DNA of 64,000 nt from Thalassolituus sp. UBA674 (GTDB lineage Bacteria > Pseudomonadota > Gammaproteobacteria > Pseudomonadales > Oceanobacteraceae), in assembly GCA_002298335.1 (NCBI GenBank), contig DBNK01000007.1, positions 35,365 to 99,364 of the forward strand. Reading direction: 5' to 3'. Shown here in pieces: positions 1 to 8,928 of the stretch. How positions within the stretch are numbered: position 1 is the first letter of the stretch; each line of letters begins with the position of its first letter. Position numbers and translations under genes: made by a program. The notes below the pieces were generated by a model. It saw only the letters and a program-made list of their open reading frames with translations. It had not been told where the DNA came from and did no database searches.

Positions 1-142
1 GCCGGTCATCCGTACCTCGGTTGATCATGGTACCGCACTGGATCTTGCCGGTACTGGTCAGGCCGACCCCGGCAGCCTGTATACTGCCATCGAAGTGGCC
101 GCGCAGATGGCCGCCCACATGACCCGGAACCAGACCGCATGA
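1..142 (+). CDS. pdxA: 4-hydroxythreonine-4-phosphate dehydrogenase, C-terminal end (partial)
   Basis: The window opens inside this gene; the reading frame starts at base 2 and ends with TGA at 140-142. The visible 46 residues include VIRTSVDHGTALDLAGTG, which is the conserved C-terminal stretch of PdxA, the NAD-dependent enzyme that oxidises 4-phosphohydroxy-threonine in pyridoxal phosphate synthesis. Its stop overlaps the rsmA start in an ATGA junction, which implies translational coupling. The pdxA-rsmA-apaG-apaH order is the same as in enterobacteria and supports the call. Only the tail is present, so the active site cannot be checked. Confidence 0.9.
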   Translation, partial: PVIRTSVDHGTALDLAGTGQADPGSLYTAIEVAAQMAAHMTRNQTA

Positions 143-969
143 GTGACCATATCCCCAAGGCCCAGACACACAAAGCGCGCAAGCGCTTCGGCCAGAACTT
201 CCTGCACGATCAGTACGTGATCGGCCGCATCATCAGCAGCATTCATCCACAGCCGGATGACTGTCTGGTTGAAATCGGGCCGGGCATGGGCGCCCTCACC
301 GGCCCGATTCTGGATGCCACAGGCAAGCTCCACGTCGTCGAGCTGGACCGCGACCTGATCCCGATTCTGCGTACTCAGTTTTTCAACTTCCCGGACTTTC
401 ATATCCACGAAGGCGATGCCCTGAAATTCGATTTCAGCACCATCCCGGCAGAAGGACAGCAGCTGCGCATTGTCGGTAACCTGCCGTACAACATTTCCAC
501 GCCGCTGATCTTTCACCTGCTGAGTCATCACTCTCTGGTGAAAGACATGCACTTCATGCTGCAGAAGGAAGTGGTTGAACGTCTGGCAGCCGAGCCAGGC
601 TCCGGCGACTATGGCCGCCTGAGTATCATGGCGCAGTATTACTGCCGCGTGGAACCGCTGTTTGTGGTTGGCCCGGGCTCATTCAATCCGCCACCGAAAG
701 TGGACTCCGCGATCGTCCGCCTGGTACCGCATCCGCAACTGCCCTATCCGGCAAAAGACCCGGCTGTCCTTGAGCGGGTCGTGCGTGAAGCCTTTCACAT
801 GCGCCGTAAAACCCTGCGTAACAACCTTAAGAAACTCATCGATCCCGGTATACTCGAAGAGATCGGCATTGATACCAGTCTGCGGCCGGAACGGCTGACA
901 CTGGCGGATTACGTCAGAATTGCAGACACCCTGACCGACATTGCAAAGGAGTCAGGCGATGAAACCTGA
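139..969 (+). CDS. rsmA: 16S rRNA adenine-1518/1519 N6-dimethyltransferase RsmA (KsgA)
   Basis: RsmA dimethylates two adjacent adenines in the 3'-terminal helix of 16S rRNA late in 30S assembly; its loss gives kasugamycin resistance. The 276-residue product has the usual family length. The SAM-binding motif EIGPGMGALT lies near residues 45-54, the acidic residue at the end of strand 2 follows in VVELDRDL, and the catalytic NLPYNIS motif sits at about 114-120. The N-terminal KRFGQNFLHD is also typical. The gene is coupled to pdxA by an ATGA overlap and runs into apaG, whose start lies inside the rsmA 3' end. Confidence 0.97.
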   Translation: MSDHIPKAQTHKARKRFGQNFLHDQYVIGRIISSIHPQPDDCLVEIGPGMGALTGPILDATGKLHVVELDRDLIPILRTQFFNFPDFHIHEGDALKFDFSTIPAEGQQLRIVGNLPYNISTPLIFHLLSHHSLVKDMHFMLQKEVVERLAAEPGSGDYGRLSIMAQYYCRVEPLFVVGPGSFNPPPKVDSAIVRLVPHPQLPYPAKDPAVLERVVREAFHMRRKTLRNNLKKLIDPGILEEIGIDTSLRPERLTLADYVRIADTLTDIAKESGDET

Positions 970-1336
970 AGACACCATCCGGGTCAGTGTTCAGACCGAA
1001 TACCTCAGTGAGCAGTCCACTCCGGAAGACAACCGCTTTGTGTTTGCCTATCACATACGCATCACCAACAACGGCGCACAGGCTGCTACCCTGCGTTCAC
1101 GCCACTGGTTTATTGCCGACGGCAATGCCGAAGTGCAGGAAATCAAAGGTGATGGCGTGGTCGGCGAACAGCCCACCATAGAGCCCGGCGAAACCTACCG
1201 TTATTCCTCCGGCTCTGTGCTCAGCACCCAGGTCGGCAGCATGCGCGGCTATTACGTGATGGAAGCGGATGACGGTACCCTGTTCCATGCCAGCATTCCG
1301 GTCTTCACCCTCGCCTACCCCAACGCCCTGAACTGA
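959..1336 (+). CDS. apaG: ApaG/Co2+-Mg2+ efflux-associated protein
   Basis: This is a 125-residue single-domain ApaG protein with an immunoglobulin-like beta fold. Its biochemical role is unsettled; it was once linked to cobalt/magnesium resistance. The start at 959 is preferred over an upstream in-frame ATG at 941 because AAGGAG at 945-950 is correctly spaced for it and family members begin just before the IRVSVQTEYLSEQS stretch. Conserved features include RITNNGAQAATLRSRHW and the glycine-rich GEQPTIEPGETYRYSSG segment. The gene overlaps the rsmA end by 11 bp and lies 6 bp before apaH, so the set is almost certainly cotranscribed. Confidence 0.93.
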   Translation: MKPEDTIRVSVQTEYLSEQSTPEDNRFVFAYHIRITNNGAQAATLRSRHWFIADGNAEVQEIKGDGVVGEQPTIEPGETYRYSSGSVLSTQVGSMRGYYVMEADDGTLFHASIPVFTLAYPNALN

Positions 1337-1342
1337 GCGCCT

Positions 1343-2152
1343 GTGGCTACTTACGCAATCGGTGATCTGCAGGGCTGTTTCGGTGCTCTGCAGCGCCTGC
1401 TGCAAAGCCTGTCGTATGACCCTGCAGCAGATACGCTCTGGTTCGCCGGTGATCTGGTCAACCGCGGGCCGGAGTCTCTGCAGTGCCTGCGTTTTGTCCG
1501 CGAACTCGACAACAAAGCCGTGACCGTACTCGGCAATCATGATCTGCACCTGCTGGCGGTGTACTTTACCGGCGCCGGTCAGAAGAAAAACGATACCCTC
1601 AGTGACATCCTGACTGCCCCCGACGCAGACGCCCTGATGGGCTGGCTGCTGCAGCAACCTCTGGTGCATCTGGACAGCAACGCTCACTGGTGTATGAGCC
1701 ATGCAGGCATCCCGCCCCAATGGAGTGCCACTCAGGCCCGTGAGCTGGCCAGCGAGGCCGAAGAGGCCATGAAGCGCGACCCGGAGACCTTCTTTCAGAC
1801 CATGTACGGCAACCAGCCGGACGTGTGGCATGATGACCTGACCGGCTCAGACCGGTTGCGTGTGATCGTCAATTACCTGACACGCATGCGTTTCATTGAC
1901 CCTGAAGGCCACCTGAATCTGACCGCCAAAGAGGGCGTGGATACCGCTCCGCCGGGGTTTCAGCCCTGGTTCACAGTTCCGAAGCGGCGCTCATCCGGTA
2001 CACAGCTGCTGTTCGGACACTGGGCCGCACTGGAAGGTCATACCGGTGTCGCGGATATCCATGCGCTGGACACCGGCTGCGTCTGGGGTGGCAGCCTGAC
2101 AGCCCTGCGGCTGGAAGACAGACAACGCTTCAGCGTCCCGGCTGAGAACTGA
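1343..2152 (+). CDS. apaH: Symmetrical bis(5'-nucleosyl)-tetraphosphatase ApaH
   Basis: ApaH hydrolyses Ap4A and related dinucleoside polyphosphates to two ADP, which limits these stress-associated nucleotides and removes Np4A caps from RNA. The 269-residue product starts with GTG. It carries the metallophosphoesterase signature in order: GDLQGC near residue 7, GDLVNRGP near 37, GNHD near 65, and a histidine in the CMSHAGIPP segment. It is the last gene of the pdxA-rsmA-apaG-apaH unit; 84 bp separate it from glpE, which has its own ribosome-binding site. Confidence 0.96.
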   Translation: MATYAIGDLQGCFGALQRLLQSLSYDPAADTLWFAGDLVNRGPESLQCLRFVRELDNKAVTVLGNHDLHLLAVYFTGAGQKKNDTLSDILTAPDADALMGWLLQQPLVHLDSNAHWCMSHAGIPPQWSATQARELASEAEEAMKRDPETFFQTMYGNQPDVWHDDLTGSDRLRVIVNYLTRMRFIDPEGHLNLTAKEGVDTAPPGFQPWFTVPKRRSSGTQLLFGHWAALEGHTGVADIHALDTGCVWGGSLTALRLEDRQRFSVPAEN

Positions 2153-2236
2153 GTCACAGTCTGCTGTGGCGTTTAACCGTAGCCGACTCCGCCGGCAATC
2201 AGCCATACTGATACCTTTGATTTCCCGGAGACACCT

Positions 2237-2554
2237 ATGTCATTTCAACGAATCAGCTGTGCCAAAGCCAAGGACCTGTTCGACAACCCGGCACTGAAGG
2301 TTGCCGATATCCGCGACCCGAGCAGCTACGCTCAGGGTCACGTACGCGGGGCCGTGCGGGTCGACAACGATAATGTACAGGACTTTATGCAGTCGGCCCC
2401 GAAGGACGCGCCATTGCTGGTCTGCTGCTACCACGGCAACTCCAGCCAGGGCGCTGCGGGCTTCTTTGCCTCACAGGGCTACAGCGAGGTCTACAGCCTC
2501 GATGGTGGCTACGAAATGTGGAAAATGGCAGCACCGGAATTGTGCGAACGCTGA
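2237..2554 (+). CDS. glpE: Thiosulfate sulfurtransferase GlpE (single-domain rhodanese)
   Basis: This 105-residue rhodanese transfers sulfane sulfur from thiosulfate to cyanide or, in vivo, probably to thioredoxin. The active-site loop CYHGNSS starts at Cys64, with the substrate-pocket serines following, and matches the GlpE-type loop. The typical DGGYEMWK C-terminal helix is present. There is no signal peptide, so it is cytoplasmic. A good ribosome-binding site (GGAGAC) precedes the ATG. It is not next to glp genes here; it follows apaH and is closed by a hairpin at 2569-2599. Confidence 0.92.
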   Translation: MSFQRISCAKAKDLFDNPALKVADIRDPSSYAQGHVRGAVRVDNDNVQDFMQSAPKDAPLLVCCYHGNSSQGAAGFFASQGYSEVYSLDGGYEMWKMAAPELCER

Positions 2555-2568
2555 GCAATACCTCAACA

Positions 2569-2604
2569 GACAGGTGTTTTGCAGTGAAAAACGCCTGTCT
2601 TTAT
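2569..2604 (+). terminator. Rho-independent terminator after glpE
   Basis: A 12-bp stem is formed by GACAGGTGTTTT (2569-2580) and AAAACGCCTGTC (2588-2599), with one G-T pair, a 7-nt loop and a short T-rich tail. It lies 14 bp after the glpE stop and separates that operon from the prkA control region. Confidence 0.7.
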
Positions 2605-2624
2605 GCCGTATGACAGTCTGTGAC

Positions 2625-2672
2625 AATGCGGCAATTGTTTGCCTTCTGAGAACCAGGTCGCGTTGCCGCAAT
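2625..2672. promoter_or_regulatory. Paired inverted sites upstream of the prkA sigma-54 promoter
   Basis: TGCGGCAA at 2627-2634 and its exact reverse complement TTGCCGCA at 2663-2670 face each other across 28 bp. They lie roughly 100-145 bp upstream of the expected start of transcription from the sigma-54-type promoter at 2746, which is where enhancer-binding proteins usually bind. The protein that would use them is unknown; the sequence does not look like a standard NtrC box. Confidence 0.45.
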
Positions 2673-2745
2673 TAACCGGTAATCCTTGGGAACATCCCCC
2701 CCCGTACCCCCCTGTCACACCATAAAACCGGACTAATTGCATATC

Positions 2746-2762
2746 CGGCACGTCTCATGCTT
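2746..2762 (+). promoter_or_regulatory. Candidate sigma-54 (RpoN) promoter for prkA-yeaH-spoVR
   Basis: The sequence CGGCACG followed after five bases by TGCT has GG at 2747-2748 and GC at 2759-2760, exactly 12 bp apart as required for the -24/-12 elements. The -24 box matches the consensus TGGCACG at six of seven positions. Transcription would start near 2772, giving a leader of about 150 nt before prkA. In E. coli the yeaG-yeaH pair is known to respond to nitrogen starvation through NtrC and sigma-54, which fits. A perfect 12-bp palindrome TTTACATGTAAA at 2764-2775 overlaps the predicted start site and could be a repressor site. Confidence 0.6.
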
Positions 2763-2919
2763 CTTTACATGTAAAACAGTCAAAGCTGTCATATTTATGT
2801 TGCAAGCCTGTGAAGGTAAGCCTAAATATGTAGAGACTAAGGAGAAAATTTCAGACACCCAAGGCCACTATGTAACCAACATCACCACAATCCGGATATC
2901 AGCGACACGAGGTACCACC

Positions 2920-4842
2920 ATGAGCGTATTTGACCGTTTCCAGGAACGTTATCGTCAGACTCAGGAAGAGGTTATGAGTCTGCAGGATTACCTGAACCTC
3001 TGTAAAGAAGACCCCACCGTCTACGCCACCGCAGCCGAGCGGATGCTGATGGCCATCGGCGAACCTGAGCTGATCGACACCTCGCGCGACCTGCGCCTCA
3101 GCCGGATTTTCACCAATAAAGTGATCAAACGTTACCCGGCATTTTCAGAATTTTATGGCATGGAAGAAGCGGTCGAAAATATCGTTTCCTATTTCCGTCA
3201 TGCTGCTCAGGGTCTGGAAGAACGCAAACAGATTCTCTACCTGCTCGGACCGGTCGGTGGTGGTAAATCCTCCCTGGCAGAGCGCCTGAAACAACTCATC
3301 CAGAACATTCCGTTTTACGCCATCAAAGGCTCTCCGGTTTTTGAATCGCCACTGGGGCTGTTTGACCCGGACGAAGACGCTGCCATTCTGGAAGAAGATT
3401 ACGGTATTCCGCGTCGTTACCTTGGCCGCATCATGTCACCCTGGGCGGTAAAACGCCTGCACGAATACGGCGGTGACATCAGTAAATTCGAAGTCGTTAA
3501 ACTCTACCCGTCCATCCTGGATCAGGTCGGTGTTGCCAAAACCGAGCCGGGTGATGAAAACAACCAGGATATTTCTGCCCTGGTCGGTAAAGTCGACATC
3601 CGCAAGCTGGAAGATTTCTCTCAGGACGACCCGGACGCCTATTCCTACTCCGGTGCTCTGTGCCGCGCCAACCAGGGCCTGATGGAGTTCGTGGAAATGT
3701 TCAAAGCGCCGATCAAGGTGCTGCACCCGCTGCTGACCGCCACCCAGGAAGGTAATTACAACGGTACTGAAGGTACCGGTGCCCTGCCCTTTGGCGGGAT
3801 CATTCTGGCGCACTCCAACGAATCGGAATGGCAGGCCTTCCGTAACAACAAGAACAACGAGGCCTTCCTTGACCGGGTCTATATCGTCAAAGTGCCTTAT
3901 TGCCTGCGCGTGAATGAAGAAGTCAGTATTTACGAAAAGCTGCTCAGCAGCAGTTCTCTGTCAACGGCGCACTGCGCACCGGACACCCTGAAAATGCTCG
4001 CTAAATTCACCGTACTTTCACGTCTGAAAGTGCCGGAGAATTCCAGCGTTTACTCGAAAATGCGCGTCTACAACGGTGAGAATTTAAAAGACACCGACCC
4101 GAAAGCAAAATCCATTCAGGAATACCGTGATACGGCGGGTGTCGATGAAGGCATGACCGGTATTTCCACCCGTTTCGCCTTTAAAATTCTGTCAAAAGTT
4201 TTCAACTTTGATGCCACAGAAATTGCCGCCAACCCGGTACATCTGATGTACGTTCTGGAGCAGGCGATTGAACAGGAACAGTTCCCGGAAGAAACCGCCA
4301 ACCGTTACCTGAATTATCTGAAAGAATATCTGGCCACCGAATACGTTGAATTTATCGGGAAAGAAATTCAGACCGCCTATCTGGAATCCTACGCTGAGTA
4401 TGGTCAGAACATTTTCGACCGCTATGTAACGTACGCCGATTTCTGGATTCAGGATCAGGAGTACCGTGATCCTGAAACCGGCGAAATGCTCGATCGCGCC
4501 TCCATTAACGAAGAGCTGGAGAAAATTGAGAAGTCCGCTGGCATCAGTAACCCGAAAGATTTCCGTAATGAAATCGTGAATTTCGTACTGCGTGCCCGGG
4601 CCAACAACAACGGTAACAATCCGAGCTGGCAGTCGTACGAGAAAATGCGCTCTGTTATTGAGAAGAAAATGTTCTCGAATACAGAAGACCTGCTGCCGGT
4701 TATTTCCTTCTCGGCCAAGTCGTCCAACGATGACCAGAAAAAACACGACGATTTCGTCGCCCGGATGACCGAACGTGGCTATACCGAGAAGCAGGTTCGC
4801 CTGCTGTCAGAATGGTATCTGCGCGTGCGTAAATCCCAGTAA
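2920..4842 (+). CDS. prkA: PrkA-family serine protein kinase / AAA+ protein (YeaG)
   Basis: PrkA/YeaG is a large cytoplasmic stress and starvation protein with an N-terminal AAA+ ATPase domain and a C-terminal PrkA kinase-like domain. The 640-residue product has the usual length. The P-loop GPVGGGKS is at residues 110-117, and PFGGIILAHSNESEW in the middle is characteristic. The start at 2920 (MSVFDRFQERY) is chosen because family members begin this way; the frame is open further upstream to 2737 but that part overlaps the promoter. It heads the conserved prkA-yeaH-spoVR cluster, co-expressed in starvation and stationary phase in relatives. The true substrate of the kinase in proteobacteria is not established. 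Confidence 0.95.
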   Translation: MSVFDRFQERYRQTQEEVMSLQDYLNLCKEDPTVYATAAERMLMAIGEPELIDTSRDLRLSRIFTNKVIKRYPAFSEFYGMEEAVENIVSYFRHAAQGLEERKQILYLLGPVGGGKSSLAERLKQLIQNIPFYAIKGSPVFESPLGLFDPDEDAAILEEDYGIPRRYLGRIMSPWAVKRLHEYGGDISKFEVVKLYPSILDQVGVAKTEPGDENNQDISALVGKVDIRKLEDFSQDDPDAYSYSGALCRANQGLMEFVEMFKAPIKVLHPLLTATQEGNYNGTEGTGALPFGGIILAHSNESEWQAFRNNKNNEAFLDRVYIVKVPYCLRVNEEVSIYEKLLSSSSLSTAHCAPDTLKMLAKFTVLSRLKVPENSSVYSKMRVYNGENLKDTDPKAKSIQEYRDTAGVDEGMTGISTRFAFKILSKVFNFDATEIAANPVHLMYVLEQAIEQEQFPEETANRYLNYLKEYLATEYVEFIGKEIQTAYLESYAEYGQNIFDRYVTYADFWIQDQEYRDPETGEMLDRASINEELEKIEKSAGISNPKDFRNEIVNFVLRARANNNGNNPSWQSYEKMRSVIEKKMFSNTEDLLPVISFSAKSSNDDQKKHDDFVARMTERGYTEKQVRLLSEWYLRVRKSQ

Positions 4843-4881
4843 CCGCTGATGTGCCCGGCTACGGGCACTAACGAGGTATCG

Positions 4882-6162
4882 ATGTCTTATATTATCGACC
4901 GGCGGCTGAACGGAAAGAATAAAAGCATGGTCAACCGGCAGCGTTTTCTGCGCCGCTACCGTGCCCACATCAAGGACGCTGTGTCCGACGCCGTCAATCG
5001 CCGCTCCATCACGGATATGGACCGTGGCGAACAGATCAGTATTCCGACCCGTAATACCCATGAGCCTCACCTGACGCACGGCCCCGGTGGCCGTCAGCAC
5101 AGAGTGTATCCCGGCAATAAAGAATTTCAGGCCGGGGATGAACTGGAAAAACCCAAACAGGGTGGTCAGGGCGGCGGCTCGGGTCAGGCCAGCAATCAGG
5201 GCGACGGCGAAGACGAATTTTCGTTTTACATCACCAGAGACGAATTCCTCAATTACCTGTTTGATGATCTGGCTCTGCCCAACATGGTGAAAAAGACCCT
5301 GGCGCAGAGCAAGAACTTCAAAACACGCCGGGCCGGATTTGTCTCGGAAGGTACGCCGAATAATCTCTCCATTGTCCGCACTATGCGCAATGCCCACGCC
5401 CGGCGCATCGGCATGGGCGCCGGCAAGCGTAAGAAGCTGAAAGAACTGCGTGCCCTGCTGGAACAGGAGCAACAGGCTGCGGTGCCGGATCAGCTGAAAA
5501 TCAATGAATACATGGCCGCCATCGAAGACCTCGAACGGCGCCTGAAAACCCTGCCCTTTATTGATGATCTTGACCTGCGCTTCCGGAACCAGATCAAGGT
5601 ACCGACGCCCACCAGCAAAGCGGTGATGTTCTGTCTGATGGATGTTTCCGGTTCCATGACTCAGGACATCAAGGATATCGCCAAACGCTTTTATATCCTG
5701 CTGTATCTGTTTCTGGAAAAGAATTACGAGCAGATAGAAATCGTCTTTATCCGCCATCACACCAGCGCTAAAGAAGTAACAGAAGAGGAGTTCTTCTATT
5801 CCCGTGAAACCGGCGGCACCATAGTCTCCAGCGCCCTCAAACTCATGCATCAGATCGTCGAAGAACGCTACAACCCGGACGAATGGAATATCTATGCTGC
5901 GCAGGCGTCCGATGGTGATAACTGGGACGATGACTCCCCGGTGTGCTCGCAGATATTAACCGAGCAACTGCTGCCCTTTGTGCAGTACTTTGCCTACATA
6001 GAAATTACCCCCAACCACCATCAGGCGCTGTGGGAAGCCTATACCGCCATTACGGCCAGCCATAACCGCAAGTTCGCCATGGCGCAGATCCGTGGCCCCG
6101 GCGATATCTACCCGGTCTTCCGCGAACTGTTCGCCAAAGACCGTTATCAGGAGGCCGTATGA
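4882..6162 (+). CDS. yeaH: YeaH/YhbH family vWA-domain protein
   Basis: This is the usual partner of PrkA. The 426-residue product begins MSYIIDRRLN, giving the family start at 4882 rather than an open stretch from 4849. A glycine- and glutamine-rich low-complexity linker lies near residues 92-110. A von Willebrand A-like C-terminal domain follows, with the metal-ion-dependent adhesion motif DVSGS at 254-258. Basic N-terminal and central segments suggest protein or nucleic-acid contact, but its molecular role is unknown. It lies 39 bp after prkA and its stop overlaps the spoVR start in an ATGA junction, so the three proteins are probably made together. Confidence 0.93.
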   Translation: MSYIIDRRLNGKNKSMVNRQRFLRRYRAHIKDAVSDAVNRRSITDMDRGEQISIPTRNTHEPHLTHGPGGRQHRVYPGNKEFQAGDELEKPKQGGQGGGSGQASNQGDGEDEFSFYITRDEFLNYLFDDLALPNMVKKTLAQSKNFKTRRAGFVSEGTPNNLSIVRTMRNAHARRIGMGAGKRKKLKELRALLEQEQQAAVPDQLKINEYMAAIEDLERRLKTLPFIDDLDLRFRNQIKVPTPTSKAVMFCLMDVSGSMTQDIKDIAKRFYILLYLFLEKNYEQIEIVFIRHHTSAKEVTEEEFFYSRETGGTIVSSALKLMHQIVEERYNPDEWNIYAAQASDGDNWDDDSPVCSQILTEQLLPFVQYFAYIEITPNHHQALWEAYTAITASHNRKFAMAQIRGPGDIYPVFRELFAKDRYQEAV

Positions 6163-7661
6163 GAGACTACATCTCCACCGATTCGGACTGGACCTTTGAA
6201 TTACTGGAAACCTACGACCGGGAAATCGGCCGGGTGGCAAAGCTTTACGGGCTGGATACTTATCCGAACCAGATAGAAGTGATCAGTGCCGAACAGATGA
6301 TGGATGCCTACTCCTCGGTCGGCATGCCGATCGGCTACAACCACTGGTCTTACGGCAAACAGTTCCTTGCCACCCAGAAAAGTTACCAACGCGGCCAGAT
6401 GGGCCTGGCGTACGAGATTGTGATCAACTCCAATCCCTGTATTGCCTATCTGATGGAAGAAAACACCATGCCCATGCAGGCACTGGTGATTGCCCATGCC
6501 TGTTATGGTCACAATTCTTTTTTCAAAAATAATTATTTATTCCGCACCTGGACCGATGCCAGTTCGATTATTGATTATCTGGTGTTTGCCAAAAATTACG
6601 TGCGTAAATGCGAAAGCCGCTATGGTCAGGACGAAGTAGAACGTGTGCTGGATGCCTGCCATACGCTGCAGAATTACGGTGTCGACCGTTACCGACGCCC
6701 GAAGCCGATCTCGGCTGCAGAAGAGCGTCTGCGCCAGCAGGAACGCGAAAGTATCCGCCAGCAGCAACTGAATGATCTGTGGCGTACCCTGCCAACCCGT
6801 AAGAAGGATGCCAAGCAGGTCAAGCGCCGTCAGTTCCCTTCGGAACCGCAGGAAAACCTGCTCTATTTTATTGAAAAAAACGCGCCATTGCTGGAACCCT
6901 GGCAGCGCGAGATCATCCGGATCGTGCGTAAAATTTCCCAGTATTTTTACCCACAGCGCCAGACTCAGGTCATGAACGAAGGCTGGGCCACTTTCTGGCA
7001 TTACACTCTGCTCAATCACCTGTACGACGAAGGCAAACTCACCGACGGCTTTATGATGGAGTTTCTGACTTCGCACACCAATGTGGTGCACCAGCCGTCA
7101 TTTGACTCGCCGTATTTCAGTGGTATTAACCCGTACGCCCTCGGCTTCAATATGTTCCGCGATATCAAACGTATCTGCGAAGAACCAACCGATGAAGACC
7201 GCGAGTGGTTCCCGGATTTTGCCGGCAAAGACTGGCTGGAAACCCTGCATTTCGCCATGCGCGACTTCAAGGACGAAAGCTTTATCCAGCAGTTTCTGTC
7301 ACCACGCCTGATCCGCGAATTTCATCTGTTCAGCATCTACGACGATGAGAGTGAAGATCACTACAAGGTGGATGCCATTCACAATCAGGCGGGTTACCGC
7401 AAAGTGCGGGAAAATCTCGCGCGCATGTACGACCTGTCAGTGCGTGAACCGGATATCCAGATCACCAGGGTGGATGTTGAGGGTGACCGCTCCATGACAC
7501 TGCGCCACACTCAGAGCGATGGCAAGCCGTTGTCGACCGATACCTTTGAGGTACTCAAACATCTGCATTATCTGTGGGGGTTCGATGTGCATCTGGAAAC
7601 CTGGAATCAGGACCAGATGGTCAAGCGCATGAGTTGCCCGTCGATTTCAGTGGAACTCTGA
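6159..7661 (+). CDS. spoVR: SpoVR family protein (YcgB)
   Basis: The 500-residue product belongs to the SpoVR/YcgB family, named after a Bacillus spore cortex protein but widespread in non-sporulating proteobacteria. Conserved stretches include HACYGHNSFFKNN near residues 112-124, NEGWATFWHY near 274 and the HTNVVHQPSFDS segment near 307-318. The histidine and acidic residues there suggest a metal site, although no activity is proven. The gene overlaps yeaH by 4 bp and ends the operon at a strong bidirectional terminator. In other bacteria the three genes are linked and induced together in starvation or stationary phase, which supports one shared function. Confidence 0.93.
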   Translation: MRDYISTDSDWTFELLETYDREIGRVAKLYGLDTYPNQIEVISAEQMMDAYSSVGMPIGYNHWSYGKQFLATQKSYQRGQMGLAYEIVINSNPCIAYLMEENTMPMQALVIAHACYGHNSFFKNNYLFRTWTDASSIIDYLVFAKNYVRKCESRYGQDEVERVLDACHTLQNYGVDRYRRPKPISAAEERLRQQERESIRQQQLNDLWRTLPTRKKDAKQVKRRQFPSEPQENLLYFIEKNAPLLEPWQREIIRIVRKISQYFYPQRQTQVMNEGWATFWHYTLLNHLYDEGKLTDGFMMEFLTSHTNVVHQPSFDSPYFSGINPYALGFNMFRDIKRICEEPTDEDREWFPDFAGKDWLETLHFAMRDFKDESFIQQFLSPRLIREFHLFSIYDDESEDHYKVDAIHNQAGYRKVRENLARMYDLSVREPDIQITRVDVEGDRSMTLRHTQSDGKPLSTDTFEVLKHLHYLWGFDVHLETWNQDQMVKRMSCPSISVEL

Positions 7662-7672
7662 TTTTCCTGAAT

Positions 7673-7704
7673 AAAAAACCCCGGTTTTCACCGGGGTCTT
7701 TTTT
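7673..7704. terminator. Bidirectional terminator between spoVR and flgT
   Basis: The stem CCCCGGT (7679-7685) pairs with ACCGGGG (7690-7696) around a 4-nt loop, with an A-run before and a T-run after. The flanking A/T runs let it end transcription of spoVR from the left and of the convergent flgT from the right. Confidence 0.9.
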
Positions 7705-7713
7705 GTGCCAGTT

Positions 7714-8913
7714 TTACCAGGCAATCACCATATCATCGCGCTGGATAGACAGAGTCTCTGCCGGGTAACTGAGGTCGGCAATGATGAACTGTGGCTGCAC
7801 CTGACGCACCACAGCCTCGGCAGCCATATCCGTCAGTTCGGTACGCGGCTCCAGGTCCAGATTATAGAGAGTACCGGTACGGTACACCTTGAAGGTATCT
7901 CCCGGGCGGATACCGGCACTGGCCGTCGCTTCAATGTGCAAGCGGTTACCGCGGGCACGGACGATGCGCGCCATGAAAGGCTGGCAGCGCAGGGCTTCGT
8001 TCACATCGTCAGTGACCGTTTCCAACAGGTCTGACACCTTACTGCCGTAAGCAGTCGCCCAGAAATCCGGTGTGGCAAAGCCGGTATGATCGCGCGGATC
8101 GGCATCCCACAACCCACTGGTACGGTAGGTATGCTGATACAGCATGGCGCCGCTGAGACCATCATGAATAAACACATCCATGACAAAATCCCGTGGGTGA
8201 TGAGAGCGGCTGAACACTGAACCCAGCAGAGAACGGCCTTCACGCTGACGCTCTTTGTGCACATCCAGATCACGGATCACTCCGGACACCACATACTGGG
8301 CACCCAGCTGAGTCGCCAGCGCGACGGACGTCGTCAGACGCTGCTGAGCAGTTTCCGCCGATGGTGCCCGGCGTGGATCGAGATAGAGGCTGATGTCCGT
8401 CGCATCAAGCACGTGCAGCTGGCCACTCTGATTAAGTGAACCGGCAAGCCAACGCGGCAGTGCCTGCTCGGCATTTTCCAGATGACCCAGTGTCGCCTGC
8501 TGCGGGCTGGCCAGACCAAAGCCGGTCACGGCAATGGCCTTACGGTAGTTCTTTTCCGGAACCGGACACATGGACTGCGGAGTAACCTCAGCACGCAGCG
8601 CCACCTGATACATGCCATCCACCACATCCTCACCCGTAATACGCACATCGTGCACCACGGCCGTGGTTGCAACCTGCACATCATCGCGTACCAGTTCACC
8701 ATGTTGCATCAGCTGTGTGGCACTGACCCGGCTGTTGCCCTGCAGGCTGGCCTGATGAAGGGCGTCTTTTAAGGCGCGTTCACGGGCTTCAGAAGGTGCA
8801 CCGTCAAGTGCAGCCTGACCTACGACCTCAACCATTTCGGCAGACGCCGGTGAAACACCTAAGGGTAAAACGACCGCCAGCAGACAGGCAGCCAGGGATT
8901 TGGCAGAGCGCAT
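7714..8913 (-). CDS. flgT: Flagellar H-ring protein FlgT
   Basis: FlgT builds the H-ring around the basal body in bacteria with sodium-driven, sheathed or high-torque flagella and helps anchor the stator. The 399-residue product has a signal peptide (cleavage likely after PASA, near residue 25). The three-part FlgT layout is recognisable: an N-terminal domain with EARERALKDAL, a middle domain with the YRKAIAVTGF and LGAQYVVSGVIRDL stretches (about 140-310), and a small C-terminal beta domain with the IRPGDTFKVYRTG segment. It follows flgP by 15 bp, as in Vibrio. No other flagellar genes are in the window. Confidence 0.85.
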   Translation of the reverse strand: MRSAKSLAACLLAVVLPLGVSPASAEMVEVVGQAALDGAPSEARERALKDALHQASLQGNSRVSATQLMQHGELVRDDVQVATTAVVHDVRITGEDVVDGMYQVALRAEVTPQSMCPVPEKNYRKAIAVTGFGLASPQQATLGHLENAEQALPRWLAGSLNQSGQLHVLDATDISLYLDPRRAPSAETAQQRLTTSVALATQLGAQYVVSGVIRDLDVHKERQREGRSLLGSVFSRSHHPRDFVMDVFIHDGLSGAMLYQHTYRTSGLWDADPRDHTGFATPDFWATAYGSKVSDLLETVTDDVNEALRCQPFMARIVRARGNRLHIEATASAGIRPGDTFKVYRTGTLYNLDLEPRTELTDMAAEAVVRQVQPQFIIADLSYPAETLSIQRDDMVIAW

Positions 8914-8928
8914 ATTGTGGCCCTCCGG

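Noticed and set aside
4807..5850. Open frame of 347 codons on the minus strand
   Set aside because: Antisense to yeaH inside a conserved operon; considered a shadow.
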